NCBI GenBank assembly: GCA_017591395.1
Contig: WEDG01001448.1
Span: forward strand, 188,501 to 252,500
DNA length: 64,000 bases
Source: Schistocephalus solidus
Taxonomy: Eukaryota; Platyhelminthes; Cestoda; Diphyllobothriidea; Diphyllobothriidae
Direction: 5' to 3'
Shown: positions 13,141 to 23,294 of the stretch, piece after piece
Layout of the letters: each line of letters opens with the position of its first letter
Numbering within the stretch: the first letter of the stretch is position 1
Position numbers and translations under genes: made by a program
The notes under the pieces: generated by a model
The model's database searches: none
What the model saw: only the letters and a program-made list of their open reading frames with translations
Told to the model about the DNA's origin: nothing

Positions 13141-16100
13141 AAGACGTTATACCGTACTTCCGACATAGGTACTAGCTAAAAGCCCAGACACGTGTTTCGC
13201 CGATGTTTCTGCTGCTGTGTGACACAGCAACGAGGGGTTCGGCTCCTCAGTGGGTCCCCCAGCGTTCTCTCTATATATATATATGTAGTATCTATGTCGG
13301 AAGTACGTTATAACGTCTTTGCCATATAAGATTCATACTACTTGTTTGTAGAATGGGCATTACGTGGTTATTCCACAGTGGTTGATTGTCTTCGACCCAA
13401 ATGTTCATTGAAATTTCGGGTCTGACCCTAAAAAGTCATGTTTGAATCACCTGACTCCATGTCCTGCACTTAATAATTTCAGAAATTATTTACTCGATTA
13501 TTATCTGGAGTCCATATACCAGAAACCGCATAGAGAACGCTGGGGGACCCACTGAGGAGCCGAACCCCTCGTTGCTGTGTCACACAGCAGCAGAAACATC
13601 GGCGAAACACGTGTCTGGGCTTTTAGCTAGTATACATGTCGGAAGTACGGTATAACGTCTTTGCCATATAAGATTCATACTGCTTGTAGCACTACTTGTT
13701 TGTAGAATGGGCATTACGTGGTAATTCCACAGTGGTTGATTGTCTTCGACCCAAATGTTCATTGAAATTTCGGGTCTGACCCTAAAAAGTCATGTCCGAA
13801 TCACCTGACTCCATGTCCTGCACTTAATAATTTCAGAAATTATTTACCCGATATATATATATATATATTATTAGAGTGGAACCGACAAAGACAAGGGAGA
13901 CCGGAATGGCCATTTCTGGCTTATTAGCCGTCATCAGCCAGTCATACCCAATCCCAAGTGTGGCACACCTGGGATTCGAACCCGCGACCTTTGGTAATTG
14001 AGTCGAACGCTCTGTCATTGAGCCACGGGCTCGTTGCTTTTATGGTTGCGATCGGGTATATGAGGATAGTTTGTTGCTCACCGATCTGCTATAGGAACAT
14101 GTATGGTCCGTTGTGCCCTGGAGCTCAGACTAGAGCCCTCGCAGGCGGTCGCATAGCGACATGTAGCATATGTTATTAGAGTGGAACCGACAAAGACAAG
14201 GGAGACCGGAATGGCCATTTCTGGCTTATTAGCCGTCATCAGCCAGTCATACCCAATCCCAGATCGGTGAGCAACAAACTATCATATATATATATATATA
14301 TAATTTCGTTTGCGTATGCCACGTACGCGACCTGGCTCCTTAAACACAAGCATCAGTATTTCACAAAAAATGGATTGAGTGACTCACATCCCACATGCGT
14401 GAAAGTGCCAGAGGTAACGCTAAGATTGAGTCATTGCAGCTTGACTATCAGTCCACCAGTCAGGAACACCACACAAACACGCATTGGGTTGATTTCGAGG
14501 TGCAAGTTTTCTCCTTAGTTGGCAACCTTTCAAGGCACGGCGTCTAGCGCACGGTGATAGTCTCGGGCTCGAATCACACACGTGCAGCAGTGAAGCCACA
14601 TGGGAAAGAAGGAACCGAACTGGCTTCTTACCTTAATACGGGTGTTTCGCTGATTTCCACACCAAACTTCGCCTCCTGGAACCCCTCCCCTCTCTCTCTA
14701 GGATACCTCTGAGAGCTTGACCCTGTTTTAACTGCAATCTGATTGGAGGATGCAAAAGCGGGACCACCCGTGCTTTATATAAAGGCTGAGTTGACGAATT
14801 GCTCTTTGACTCGAACCAACAATTTATACGCGAGGGTATTCTCCTTCCTGCTCAGCTGACATGAACTTACTCATGCTTTTTTTCCCCTACCAGGTTTCGT
14901 TAGTGTTTAAATTTTAAACAGCGTTTCCTCCTCCTCCTATTCTTCTTCTTCTCCTGTAGGGGTCTTGTGATTTTCGGAGCCGTTCTCATCTCCTTGGGGA
15001 TCGTCAGCGTGCTGGTTGGAGCCATTAGTGGCCAGGTATTTTTCCGGCTCCTACGATCCACATCAGACTCCGTGGCTTACTACCCCAAAACCGCTGAGGC
15101 CTTAGCTTCGGTAAGGTTAACCTCTTGCTGTTCTGTTATTTTCTACATGATCGCATTATATGTGAGAGTTGGAAAGAGAGGCGAGTACTGCTTGGCAGCC
15201 TTTGCACGTAGATACTCATCCTTTGTGTCGGTAGCGGGATATGCGCCAGGGTTGCAGACAGTTTCATAACTTTGGAGCTCGTTGAGTCAGGCTTCCAACG
15301 CACTGCCAGAACTACCGTTTAAAGTGAGCTTGAAAGGGAGATTCACTTTGATAACTTGACAGTCGCCCCCAAATAGGTCGTTTCATAGGGTGGTATTCCA
15401 CACAAAACTCGCAAAACAACCAGCTGCATAAGACACAGGAACCGCTTGTCGATACCAGCGAAATGCGAGTCCGAGGAAGTAGTCGCTTTAGAAGTAGACG
15501 TGAGCGTTAAAAAAGACCTTTGTCTAACATTTCGGATTCCTGCTCAAACCTATCGCCAGAGACAGTAGCAAACACGAAAGAAGAGATTGCGGAATTTCAA
15601 TATCTTCGATGGATGTTCAGAGAAAAAATGGCTACCTGCGCAACTTCCTCAACCGGTGCATACGCAAGCGTGATAAGCGACAAAATCGCACTGACCTTAC
15701 ATTTTGGCGAACGCTTCCGTACGTCAAGAACGTCTCGGAAGCCGTCGGCCGCCTTCTTTCACCACAGACCGGAGGTATCAATTGGGCGTCATAAAGACCC
15801 ACTGACACGGCAAGAAGCATCTAGCATCATTTATCGGATCTGATAGAGTTGTGGGCAAAGCGAAGTTTTCATTTAATCTGGAAGATTGCTCTGGACGCAA
15901 ATGGCCCAACAAACGCCAACTCTTAAATCGCGGCTCGTTCGACGAGACCTGGCCACACATGGATGTTCGAAGAGGCCGAAATTCATGTGACACCTGGCAA
16001 TCTCGTAGCTCGCGAGCTGCTTGGGTCACGGTGCAGCACCGATCTTCAGTCTACTAACCAGTGGACTGGCCTCCCTGCCGAGACTTAGTTTAGCCAAAAC

Positions 16101-17926
16101 ATTCAGGCAGTCTAGGAGCGCACAGCCGTGCAACTTATCCAACGCCAATGCCGTTAAAACAGGTGGCCGAGCCATAATCACCAACATCCCATACCGGCAG
16201 ATAACGACCCACATGCCGACCATCTAGCAATTAGCGCACCAGAAGGCCACCATCTTTTATGAAGGGGTAGCCGTTATCGTCATCTTTGTACGGTAGCGTA
16301 GTGATTACTGCAATCCCCTGTGTATAAATTACCAGTACCTGGTGGTGAACGAGAATCCGGAACGTCAGACGAATCGCATCTCCTTCCTTTCAACCGGAAA
16401 CACTCTCCAATAATAAATTGAACTGATAACCGAAAACAAATGAGGGTGTCTGGTATATTAATGTGTGAGAGGCCCTAGTGTACGGACGTGTGCGTTACCT
16501 TAGCCTCTGCGCCATACGAGGGGTGGAGCGGTGCGATGAGAATTAATGCCCAAGTCACCGACAGTTTAGCCAGTGCCCTTCGGGGTTACCGCCGCATTTG
16601 ACGAACTGCTGAACGCTGTCCTTATGAGCATACACTTTTCCGCGTGCAGAAAGGATCCTAGAATGATCGTTCCCATGCATAATATTCGGCGCGCTGGTTG
16701 AGACTTGGATGCTCCGCTTTCCATGATCACAACACCAGAAGTTATGTTGAGAGATATTTTAGACGGAACTGAAGAATCAAAGGTGATAAAATGGAGGTCT
16801 TTCGTTTCGTTTAGCTTTGTGGTATGCGACTATAGGCAGCACATTATGTTGTAAGCGATGCTCTGTTTGATTGAGGACAGTGTGTTATATCAAAGTGTCT
16901 TTGGTCAAAAGAACCTTGGATCTTTCTATGCTGCCTCATAACATTTCACGATAGTACCGCTCACACCTTATCAATCAGACCTGGCTGACAGGCTTTCGCT
17001 GACGACGCGGTATGTGGTCCCAAAGAGAAAATACGCGTCATGGATGCCTGTAACAACCGAACGTTGGTATTAGGAGTTTTATGGGTTATTAATTAAAACT
17101 GACAGGTGGCTGTTTTCGGGAAACAAAGGGGATAAAATCAAATTTACATCATTAGCTTGTTTAACTAGGACAGCAAAGGGCAAAAGTGCGGGCATACAGA
17201 GTGAAATGAAGAGCTGGAGACCTGCGGAGAAAATTAAAAACCGAGGTCATTCGTTAGATACTCTTAACACACCGATAACTGTTTGGTTAAATCCGACATT
17301 CATGATGGTCGACAATGAAAATATTGACATTGGCGGATGAACGCTTCATCGATCGGTAATGAGACTTCCTCGTCCCGTTCTCCTTGGGATTCACTTTCGC
17401 GCGCCGCTAGCTGTCACACAGTGGCTGGTCTTGTCTGGTCCCTAAATCTATTTATTAAATCTACCCCTTAACGTTAACATTACCCCTCAAACCTAATCCA
17501 TAATCCTCTAACCCTAAGTCCAACCCTAATGCTAACAATTGATGGAGACATGACGGCGAATGAGCCAAAGGGAAGGTTGGGTAAATACGCCTACTCAAGT
17601 GACATAAGTAGCTATTCCATAGAATTATGGACTATTTGGGGCCATATACCCGATCCTCACTATGTCATGGAGCGCTCCTTTATCGTTGAATGTTCAGTTA
17701 ACTGCTTGTTTTCCCGTCTTTCTAGTACCCCTACCCCAGACAACCCGGAAGCCTAAGAGCCAGACGCACCCCATCCCCTCGTCCTCCGGCCGAGCCGGAG
17801 TTTTTACCTCCGCCTACCGCGCCACCACAACCTGCGCAGGTTACCTCAACCCTCGTTGCGCCCCCGGAACCGCCACCTGGCTACGCCCCACCGGCCTACG
17901 AAGAGCTCGACCAGAAAGACTACTAG
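12210..17926 (+). CDS. Gene A: two-helix membrane protein with PPxY tail (three exons)
   Basis: The coding sequence joins 12210-12439, 14960-15110 and 17726-17926, giving 193 residues. Residues 1-48 are polar with a basic run before the membrane (KKAYKRHLR). Helix 1 is about 49-72 and helix 2 about 79-100, separated by about five residues, so both ends should face the cytosol. The tail is proline-rich, starts YPYPRQP and ends APPAYEELDQKDY. PPAY fits the PPxY motif bound by WW domains (for example NEDD4-type ubiquitin ligases), and YEEL fits a Yxx-hydrophobic sorting signal; both roles are inferred. The start is the first ATG in the open frame. All splice sites are GT/AG with good pyrimidine tracts. 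Introns are 2520 and 2615 bases and full of repeats. ATTAAA at 18179-18184 is a possible poly(A) signal. Gene B at 23079-39202 is a paralogue on the opposite strand. The protein family is unknown to me. Confidence 0.82.
12588..12715 (+). repeat. tRNA-derived SINE copy, intron 1 of gene A
   Basis: The sequence carries the SINE core GGCTGGCTGATGATGGCTAA and a 3' part CTTGTCTTTGTCGG, preceded by a degraded tRNA-like head with GGTTCG. The same family recurs at 13869, 14175, 39.6-40.0, 45.2-45.7, 58.6, 59.5-59.8, 61.9 and 63.1 kb. Confidence 0.65.
13089..13136. repeat. (AT)n microsatellite
   Basis: About 24 uninterrupted AT units. They directly abut the mirrored ribozyme unit at 13137-13275. Confidence 0.95.
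13183..13254 (-). ncRNA. Hammerhead ribozyme, type I, mirrored copy
   Basis: On the minus strand the order is CCCA, CTGAGGA, GCCGA, an inner hairpin, TCGGC, GAAA, CACGTG, TC, TGGG. This is the same core and stems as the plus-strand motif at 13548-13619, in inverted orientation. A hammerhead would cleave after the C that precedes TGGG. Confidence 0.75.
13279..13852 (+). repeat. Partial tandem dimer around a ribozyme (B-HHR-B)
   Basis: A segment of about 200 bases occurs twice in direct orientation (13287-13497 and 13622-13852). Each contains GTCGGAAGTACG, AACGTCTTTGCCATATAAG, TTCGGGTCTGACCCTAAAAA and TTTCAGAAATTATTTAC. The ribozyme unit lies between them. The second copy has 14 extra bases (repeat of a CTTGTAGCACTA stretch). 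Together with the inverted ribozyme at 13137-13275 this looks like the terminal-repeat structure of a Penelope-type or retrozyme-like element without a body. No coding capacity is seen. Confidence 0.75.
13548..13619 (+). ncRNA. Hammerhead ribozyme, type I
   Basis: All parts of the type I fold are present in order: stem I strand CCCA (13548-13551), CTGAGGA (13552-13558), stem II strand GCCGA (13559-13563), an extension holding a perfect hairpin TGCTGTG-TCA-CACAGCA, stem II strand TCGGC (13599-13603), GAAA (13604-13607), self-complementary stem III CACGTG (13608-13613), then TC with predicted cleavage after 13615, and stem I strand TGGG (13616-13619) pairing with CCCA. A six-base stem III without a loop suggests activity mainly as a dimer, as known for small hammerheads in Penelope-like elements. 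Activity is inferred, not shown. Confidence 0.82.
13869..14170 (-). repeat. tRNA-derived SINE, minus copy
   Basis: Minus-strand tRNA-like head (CGAGCCCGTGGCTCAATGAC near 14010-14032, and GGTTCGAATCCCAGG box B equivalent near 13966-13985), then the core with GGCTGATGACGGCTAATAAG and CTTGTCTTTGTCGG. A further part extends to about 14170. Confidence 0.8.
14174..14284 (-). repeat. Second SINE core, direct repeat of 13869-13956
   Basis: About 88 bases nearly identical to 13869-13956, ending at CCCAATCCCA. The next 23 bases (14261-14283) are the exact reverse complement of 14065-14087. An (AT)n tract follows. Confidence 0.8.
14395..14600 (+). repeat. Interspersed repeat R2, 3' part
   Basis: Diverged match to the middle and 3' part of R2: GAGTCATTGCAGC, ATCAGTCCACCAGTCAG, and AGCGCACGGTGATAGTCT. 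Confidence 0.65.
14960..15110 (+). CDS. Gene A exon 2 (helix 2)
   Basis: The acceptor is a long TTCTTC tract ending CTCCTGTAG and the donor is TCG/GTAAGG (phase 0 exit). It encodes a hydrophobic helix then PKTAEALAS, matching PKSAEALQH in gene B exon 2. At 151 bases it is one codon longer than its counterpart. Confidence 0.85.
15500..16250 (+). mobile_element. Penelope-like element fragment (P1)
   Basis: Broken plus-strand frames match the region between reverse transcriptase and GIY-YIG of tapeworm Penelope-like elements: EEIAEFQYLRWMFRE, then in another frame NGYLRNFLNRCIRKRDKR and LPYVKNVSEAVGRLLSP, then KDPLTRQEASSIIYRI just before the expected endonuclease. The rest to about 16250 is eroded. 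It lies in intron 2 of gene A. The reverse transcriptase part is missing. Confidence 0.8.
16260..17340. other. Intronic sequence, nothing recognised
   Basis: Part of intron 2 of gene A. I see no repeat family or exon here. Confidence 0.5.
17345..17540. repeat. SINE tail and degenerate CCCTAA-like tract
   Basis: 17345-17432 matches the SINE tail (GATCGGTAATGAGACT, TCGTCCCGTTCTCC, CACACAGTGGCTGG). 17450-17536 is rich in variants of CCCTAA (for example TCTAACCCTAAGTCC), the flatworm telomere-type unit in degenerate form. Confidence 0.6.
17726..17926 (+). CDS. Gene A exon 3 (proline-rich PPxY tail)
   Basis: The acceptor TTTCCCGTCTTTCTAG precedes an exon starting YPYPRQPG and ending PPAYEELDQKDY plus TAG. 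Of 66 residues about a third are proline. The opening YPYPRQP matches IPYPRQP in gene B exon 3. Confidence 0.85.
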   Translation, partial: YPYPRQPGSLRARRTPSPRPPAEPEFLPPPTAPPQPAQVTSTLVAPPEPPPGYAPPAYEELDQKDY

Positions 17927-18239
17927 TCGGAGAATGAGCTTCATTCCAGCCGGATTCGTTTCCCTCTCCATCATTTCGCCCCACACTCCCCTTCCTGCTT
18001 ACTCACATGGTAACATATTTCTGTCATTTTCACGTTCTCGTTTATGTGCTACCCCCCACCCCGCCTCCTCTCTTTGACAGAAATTTCATGTTTTATTTTT
18101 TTCTCGCCGCTTTGTTATTTTCTTGCACTGTCAGAACAAACTAAGCACGTAATTTCTCTCTTTTTGTTTGAAAACACAATTAAAGTTTTCCAGAAGAAAC
18201 CTGAATGGCGAGGAAGACTGAGACTACTTACAGTAGTAT

Positions 18240-20720
18240 ATTTGCTATCTCATTAAATGTCAGCGAAAATTCTGAAACACGTCTTCTTTTTGAAAATATT
18301 ACTTAAGTATAGCTGTAATATTAATTATGATGCGGCCGAATCCCAGAATATTTCCGCCACGACAGGACGCTGGCTTTTGAACGAGCCTGTTTGGGCCGTT
18401 CATAAAGGAGATTAAGTTAATATTATGGCTTTTTATAATTGATTTTCGCTGCCCTTGTAAATTCAAATGTATTTTATAGATAATACTCACAAAAATAGAT
18501 AGTTCTTGTGCTCATTTGTTAGAAATTTACGCCTTCCAATTTTCTATTTGAAGGAAAGGTATCTTTTGATTTTAAAAGGTTTCTTATTATGATATTTTTG
18601 AAGACTGTGAAATATCCATTTATATGGCATTGTATCTGCCCATTTACTAATGCTGTTTATAAATCATGCAAGATGATCCATATTCAATGCAAAATGTTAT
18701 TAATACTGTGTGACCTCTTCCTCAGAGCTTAGATAACTGTGATTCATTTAAGACGGAATGTATGCCTAACTCATGAAATGTTGGGATCAAAATTTGAGGC
18801 GGTACTATGGCACAAAGTTTATGGTGTTATGTTTGTTTGTTGAATTGATGCGCAGAAAGCTGTTCACGAATGAGGAGTTCACTTTAGATCGCTTTATTTA
18901 AGAGAAACGGGGCCAAATTTGGCAATTTTGCTATCCAGGCATTTTTCTACATTTTTGAAAGCTCCAGCTCAAAACATTTTGTTTCTATGCGTTGTACTAT
19001 AAACGGACATAAATATAAGAAGAAAAGAGTTGCAATATGTGGTTTCATAGGACAGGACATGACAGCTATCCTGACAATTTCTATTTGCAGTTGACTATGA
19101 ATGAATACGGAAACTTGAAACGGAAAGGGCAGAAGATTGACATTTCTTCGCAAAATGTTAGGATTTATTCAGAAACTCGGTTGTACATTTTCAATCTTAG
19201 AACGTGGCTGAAAAGTAAACAAATTTAGCAAAAAACGCGCCGGTAGAAAGAAATAAGTGGGTTTTTTTAATATTCCGCAGACATTGTATCCCTTATTTTC
19301 AGCGAAGTCGAAAAACCGGTCGAACGTCCCCATTTTCTCGTTGACGTGATCTTCGAAAAACGCTAAGTATGCAGATATTCGATAACGAAATATCTAATTC
19401 AAGTGCTTTTTAAAGAGGTAGCTTATTATAAGTTTTTTAAATCGATCTTAGGCATATTAATTGCCGATCTATGTTTTGGGCATTTATTCTTCTCGGCAAG
19501 AGTTTTCGTGGTTCTGTGAGCCTACAACTATGACCCGAACGGCTATGTGCACTAGAAAGAATGTCTCAGAACTCACTTTTCGGTAAATGCCTTTAAGAAA
19601 TATCTTATTTTGAAGGTTTTGATAACCACATACAACAGAATCTACATTTTATGAGCAATAGACAGAAAAAAATAAATGTAAAGTATTCCCCGCCATTTCA
19701 AGAACGATCTGAAATCCATCGGAATCCAACACCAGAAATACTTATGAAGACATTTTATAAAATGAAATTCCTCTTACTATGCATAACATGGTAAGTTAAC
19801 GATTTCAACTGTCAATTCTATTTAAATTTATTAGTCACTGACCGACCTGTCAGCATGTCAGTTTATGAAATATTTTATTCCTGTGACGTCCCTGCCGGCA
19901 CATTCGAGCGAAAATCTCATTGTCTGAGTCAAACGCATCCTAAATAATGTATAAACTGAAGTGGACACCGCCATTTCTAATGAAACCCTGTTGAAATACG
20001 TACTCGAAGTTTAGGTTGTTTGGTAACAGCCGTACTTTCTATTGCCCTTAATCTGGAAGACGAATGCCGCAGAATATGTACTGGAGGATCATTTTCAAAA
20101 GTAATTCTACTTGTGGTGTTTATTTACTCGTTTGCTTGCATGGACAAGCATTCTGTACATATAAAACTTCAGTTTACTTAGCTAACCCGATTTTTCACGT
20201 TTTCGAAATTTGCCGCCTTTCTAAAAAAAATAATATTTCTAATAAGCGCAATGTTAATTTTTTAAACCATAATATGCCTTCTTTTTAAGAATGGTCGCTT
20301 CTTTACTGCTGTTAAACTTTGGAGGACGCAGCGTGGGCTGATTTCGCATAACGGGCCTTTACTCATGATATTGATGAGATGTTGGAAGCCATGAATGCAT
20401 GTGTAATGGGTCATCATTAATTAGTGAATGAAAAAGCCTTTTTTAAAATCCAAAAGAAACCTTTTTATGAAGTACAACATTTAAGGAAAGCGTACGTTTA
20501 TATGAAAAGAGACCAAGAAATAATACTTTCTTGCATGTTTTCCATAAAAAATATATTTGAATTTATAAGGGCACCGAAGATCAATGAAAAAATGCATACT
20601 ACTAACGAAGCCACTGTTTGAAGTGAAATAATTTTACAGATGGCCGAAAAGATGCTCACCCAAAAGCCGGCATCCTGACGTGGCTGAAATATTTTCTAAT
20701 AAGGCTGCGCGATCTTTGGT
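18240..20720 (+). repeat. AT-rich unclassified interspersed repeat, copy a
   Basis: About 2.5 kb of AT-rich sequence without a sustained frame. Diverged homologous blocks occur at 35960-37760 (inverted), 42590-43560 (inverted) and 44380-45110 (same orientation). Shared blocks include CCCTTGTAAATT with TTTTATAGA near 18455, GGCATTGTATCT with GTTTATAAA near 18628-18665, AAAAACGCTAAGTATGCAGA near 19358, and TTCAGTTTACTTAGC near 20168. No known transposase or RT is seen; it could be a non-autonomous DNA element. Confidence 0.7.
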
Positions 20721-20721
20721 G

Positions 20722-21430
20722 TTACAACTCTACTGTGGGTAATCTTTTCGCAGGCAAAACACATCTCAGCATATCTGGTGACAGCTCATGAAACGGCAGC
20801 AAACGCCATAACGGCTGTGTAAGTGACTGACATCGCATGGTGCAGTCATTGCCACGACACCTCGAAGCTCTCTGTCGGTCGCATCCACCTTCCGTCAACG
20901 TGCGATGGTTCGACAATGGCAGGTCTGGCCAATCCAAAGTCAGCGAGACGGAGCTTGTTGCACAATTTTTACTTTTGCCGGTTTGAAAAGCAGTGGTAGA
21001 AGCCGTTGATGTGGTTTATTTGCAGCGCGAGATGTGAGCGTGCGCCTAAGCCCCGTCTGACCCTGGCCAATCATTGAAGACCGAACTAACGATCATCTTC
21101 ACGAAGTTGGCGGCGGAAGCAGGTAATGGGCGAAGGGAGAGGTCGGAGAGGCCTGAATCGGAGCCATAAATGGCAAAACTGGCTGGTGTGGCATGAGTCT
21201 GCACCTACGCGTGCGACCACGCATCCTTCCCCCATGTTCAGCATTTGTTATGGGAACTCAACCCAAATAATGCCTCCCGCACCCTGATTTGGCCCCCCCG
21301 GTTGGTCCAGCGCATCTAGCACGTGGCCCGTTTGGGGACGGGGCTCATATCCATCCATTGAACCAATGGAGTTCCTCTGCACTGATGGGGAGGCTTATTA
21401 GAAGATGGAATCTGTCTTATCGGATGTCGA
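20722..21430. other. No gene recognised; GC-rich stretch
   Basis: The 21040-21420 part is GC-rich and sharply different in composition from the flanking AT-rich repeat, suggesting a separate old insertion of unknown type. Confidence 0.4.
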
Positions 21431-21784
21431 GTCAAGACGTTGAACATGTGCAACCTTTATAATCCCACCTTGCTATTCTCTTCCTATGTCTCCACTTCTA
21501 CTATTTACTATATAATATTTACCACTTTGCCAATATCGATTTTTCATCCATGGCATGATAACTGGTTTCGTGCTGTCTCACCAAAGCTTGGTAAGGAACT
21601 AGCTGTCGTCGTGATATCGCGAACCTGCATCTCACGGTGTGAAATTTTAAAAATCTACCGTATTCTTTTACTTAGGTAGGTGTGGTTTACAACTATTTGC
21701 CTGGAAACGAGTCGCGTAGGGGGTTATGCGATACTCAGTTCTTGATCTTCGTTGGTGCTATTGGCGTTTAAGCTGCCCGTATCG

Positions 21785-21965
21785 TGATGAACGTTAAGGT
21801 TGGGTTTACGGTTGACCTTGGAGTTAGCTTTAGGAGTTGGTTCATTCCTAGGGTGAGGATTATCACGCCTGGGTTAGAGTTAGGATTTGGGTTTGAAGCA
21901 AGCATTGCGTTTTCTGTTTTAGGGGCGAGGGTTGGAATTGGGATCAGGGTTAAGGGTACGGTCAG
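21785..21965 (+). repeat. Degenerate TTAGGG-like tract
   Basis: Repeated variants of GTTAGGG and GGGTT (for example GGGTTAGAGTTAGG). It precedes the Penelope fragment P2. Confidence 0.6.
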
Positions 21966-21989
21966 CTTTGAGATTTCCTTAAATACTTA

Positions 21990-22392
21990 CGGCAACCTAT
22001 CCTGGCATTCGCCTCGTTGCCGGCTCAGATCACCTCCATGTGCATTTACTCATTTACTTGCTCCTGTGGAGCAGGTTATATTTGTCGCACGATTTGGCGC
22101 TTATCCAAAAGAATAAAAGAACACATCCCAGCATGGCTGAGCAAAGGGGAAGTCAAGAGCATAAAAACCGCCATCCTTGCACATCTTGTTAACACCGGGC
22201 ATAGTGTGGACCCCAGCGAAGCTTTCCGTGTAATTTATAAGGTCCCACCAAACTACCCCAAGCCACTTGCTCAACGTCTACTAGCAGCAGCAGAAGCGAC
22301 TGTCATTAGGTTGAAGAAGCCGGTCTTGTGCGCACAAAAGAACCTCGTACAAGCTCCGCGCTTTGCTTGGCCAACGGCCGCTTAACTGCATG
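21990..22392 (+). mobile_element. Penelope-like element 3' fragment with GIY-YIG domain (P2)
   Basis: The frame reads YSFTCSCGAGYICRT, then RLSKRIKEHIPAWL, AILAHLVNTGHSVDP and FRVIYKVPPNYP, ending near PTAA. This is the pattern of the GIY-YIG nuclease that follows the reverse transcriptase in Penelope-like elements, with the cysteine pair before the YIG-equivalent. The usual YIG is changed to YIC. About 120 codons stay open to a TAA. No reverse transcriptase is attached, so it is a truncated copy. Confidence 0.78.
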
Positions 22393-22394
22393 CA

Positions 22395-23078
22395 TCCCCG
22401 CGCAATTTCTGTCCTCCCCCTTCTCCTAGAACGGCTCTACCAAACACTTACTGCCGCCTATCACACTGTCTCTTATCCTCCCCCTATGCACATTTCTCAG
22501 ATAACCCACACAAACGGACAATCATTATCGATTTCATGTTTTAAATATCTGCTGCGTTCCAACGTTTCCCTATAACTGTACTGGCCTGAAGAGAAGTTAT
22601 CGAAAGCAGCGTGTATGCTCGCCAAGTCATCTTCTGAATCTTTTAATGGGAATTTTTGCAACTTTAATTACATTTTGTCCAGTGGGTTTAGATACCATAT
22701 CCTTGCCACCTAGAGGTTAAACCATCACACTGACTATCCAGTATGTGAAAGTTTAACCCTTGTGAAAGTATCCAGCGCAGGTTGACCTGCGTTTCGGTAT
22801 TGGAGGGTCAAGAATCAATGGTGGATGGACGCCAACCGATCTGTTACGGGACTCACTCGTCCCCATCTTGTCTCACCCTTGAGCCCCGCCAGTGGCCACA
22901 CAGCGGATAGGATCATTATGGGCAGAAGGACATTACTACAAAAACGAGAATCTTTCGGCCCCTTGCAGACAACATATTTTCATGCACAATAATTCAACCA
23001 GCTTTCAGGCAAACAAAACGCCGAGAAATCGGTGCAGGGTCAAGCAGTGGGTTTTTACAAATTCGAGTTGACCTGTGA
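22395..23078. other. Between the two convergent genes: SINE tail only
   Basis: 22835-22915 matches the SINE tail (GGGACTCACTCGTCC, GAGCCCCGCCAGTGGCCACA). The rest shows nothing I can name. It includes the presumed 3' UTR of gene B. Confidence 0.5.
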
Positions 23079-23294
23079 TTAGGCGTAACTTGCAGCCACT
23101 TCCGCATAGCTAGGAGGCAGCTTCGGGATGGTGGGATGAAACTCTGTTGGTGGATAGGGAGCTGTAGATTCGAGGGGGTGTGTGTAGGAGAATGGCGCTT
23201 GGGCTGGCGGCCCCGTACTGGCTCTAGATTGTAGAAGCGATGGTGGCCTCGGCGCGAAAGACTTTCTCCTCACTGGCTGACGCGGATAGGGTAT
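23079..23294 (-). CDS. Gene B exon 3 (proline-rich PPxY tail)
   Basis: The acceptor CCTCCTTTAG is followed by [13 protein letters not shown], a proline/serine-rich stretch, and [13 protein letters not shown] plus TAA (216 bases). Confidence 0.85.
   Translation of the reverse strand: MPYPRQPVRRKSFAPRPPSLLQSRASTGPPAQAPFSYTHPLESTAPYPPTEFHPTIPKLPPSYAEVAASYA

Noticed and set aside
14755..14790. CCAAT-like and TATA-like words (TGATTGGAGG, TTTATATAAAG) as a gene promoter
   Set aside because: They lie inside intron 1 of gene A beside repeats, with no gene start downstream except exon 2, which has a clear acceptor.
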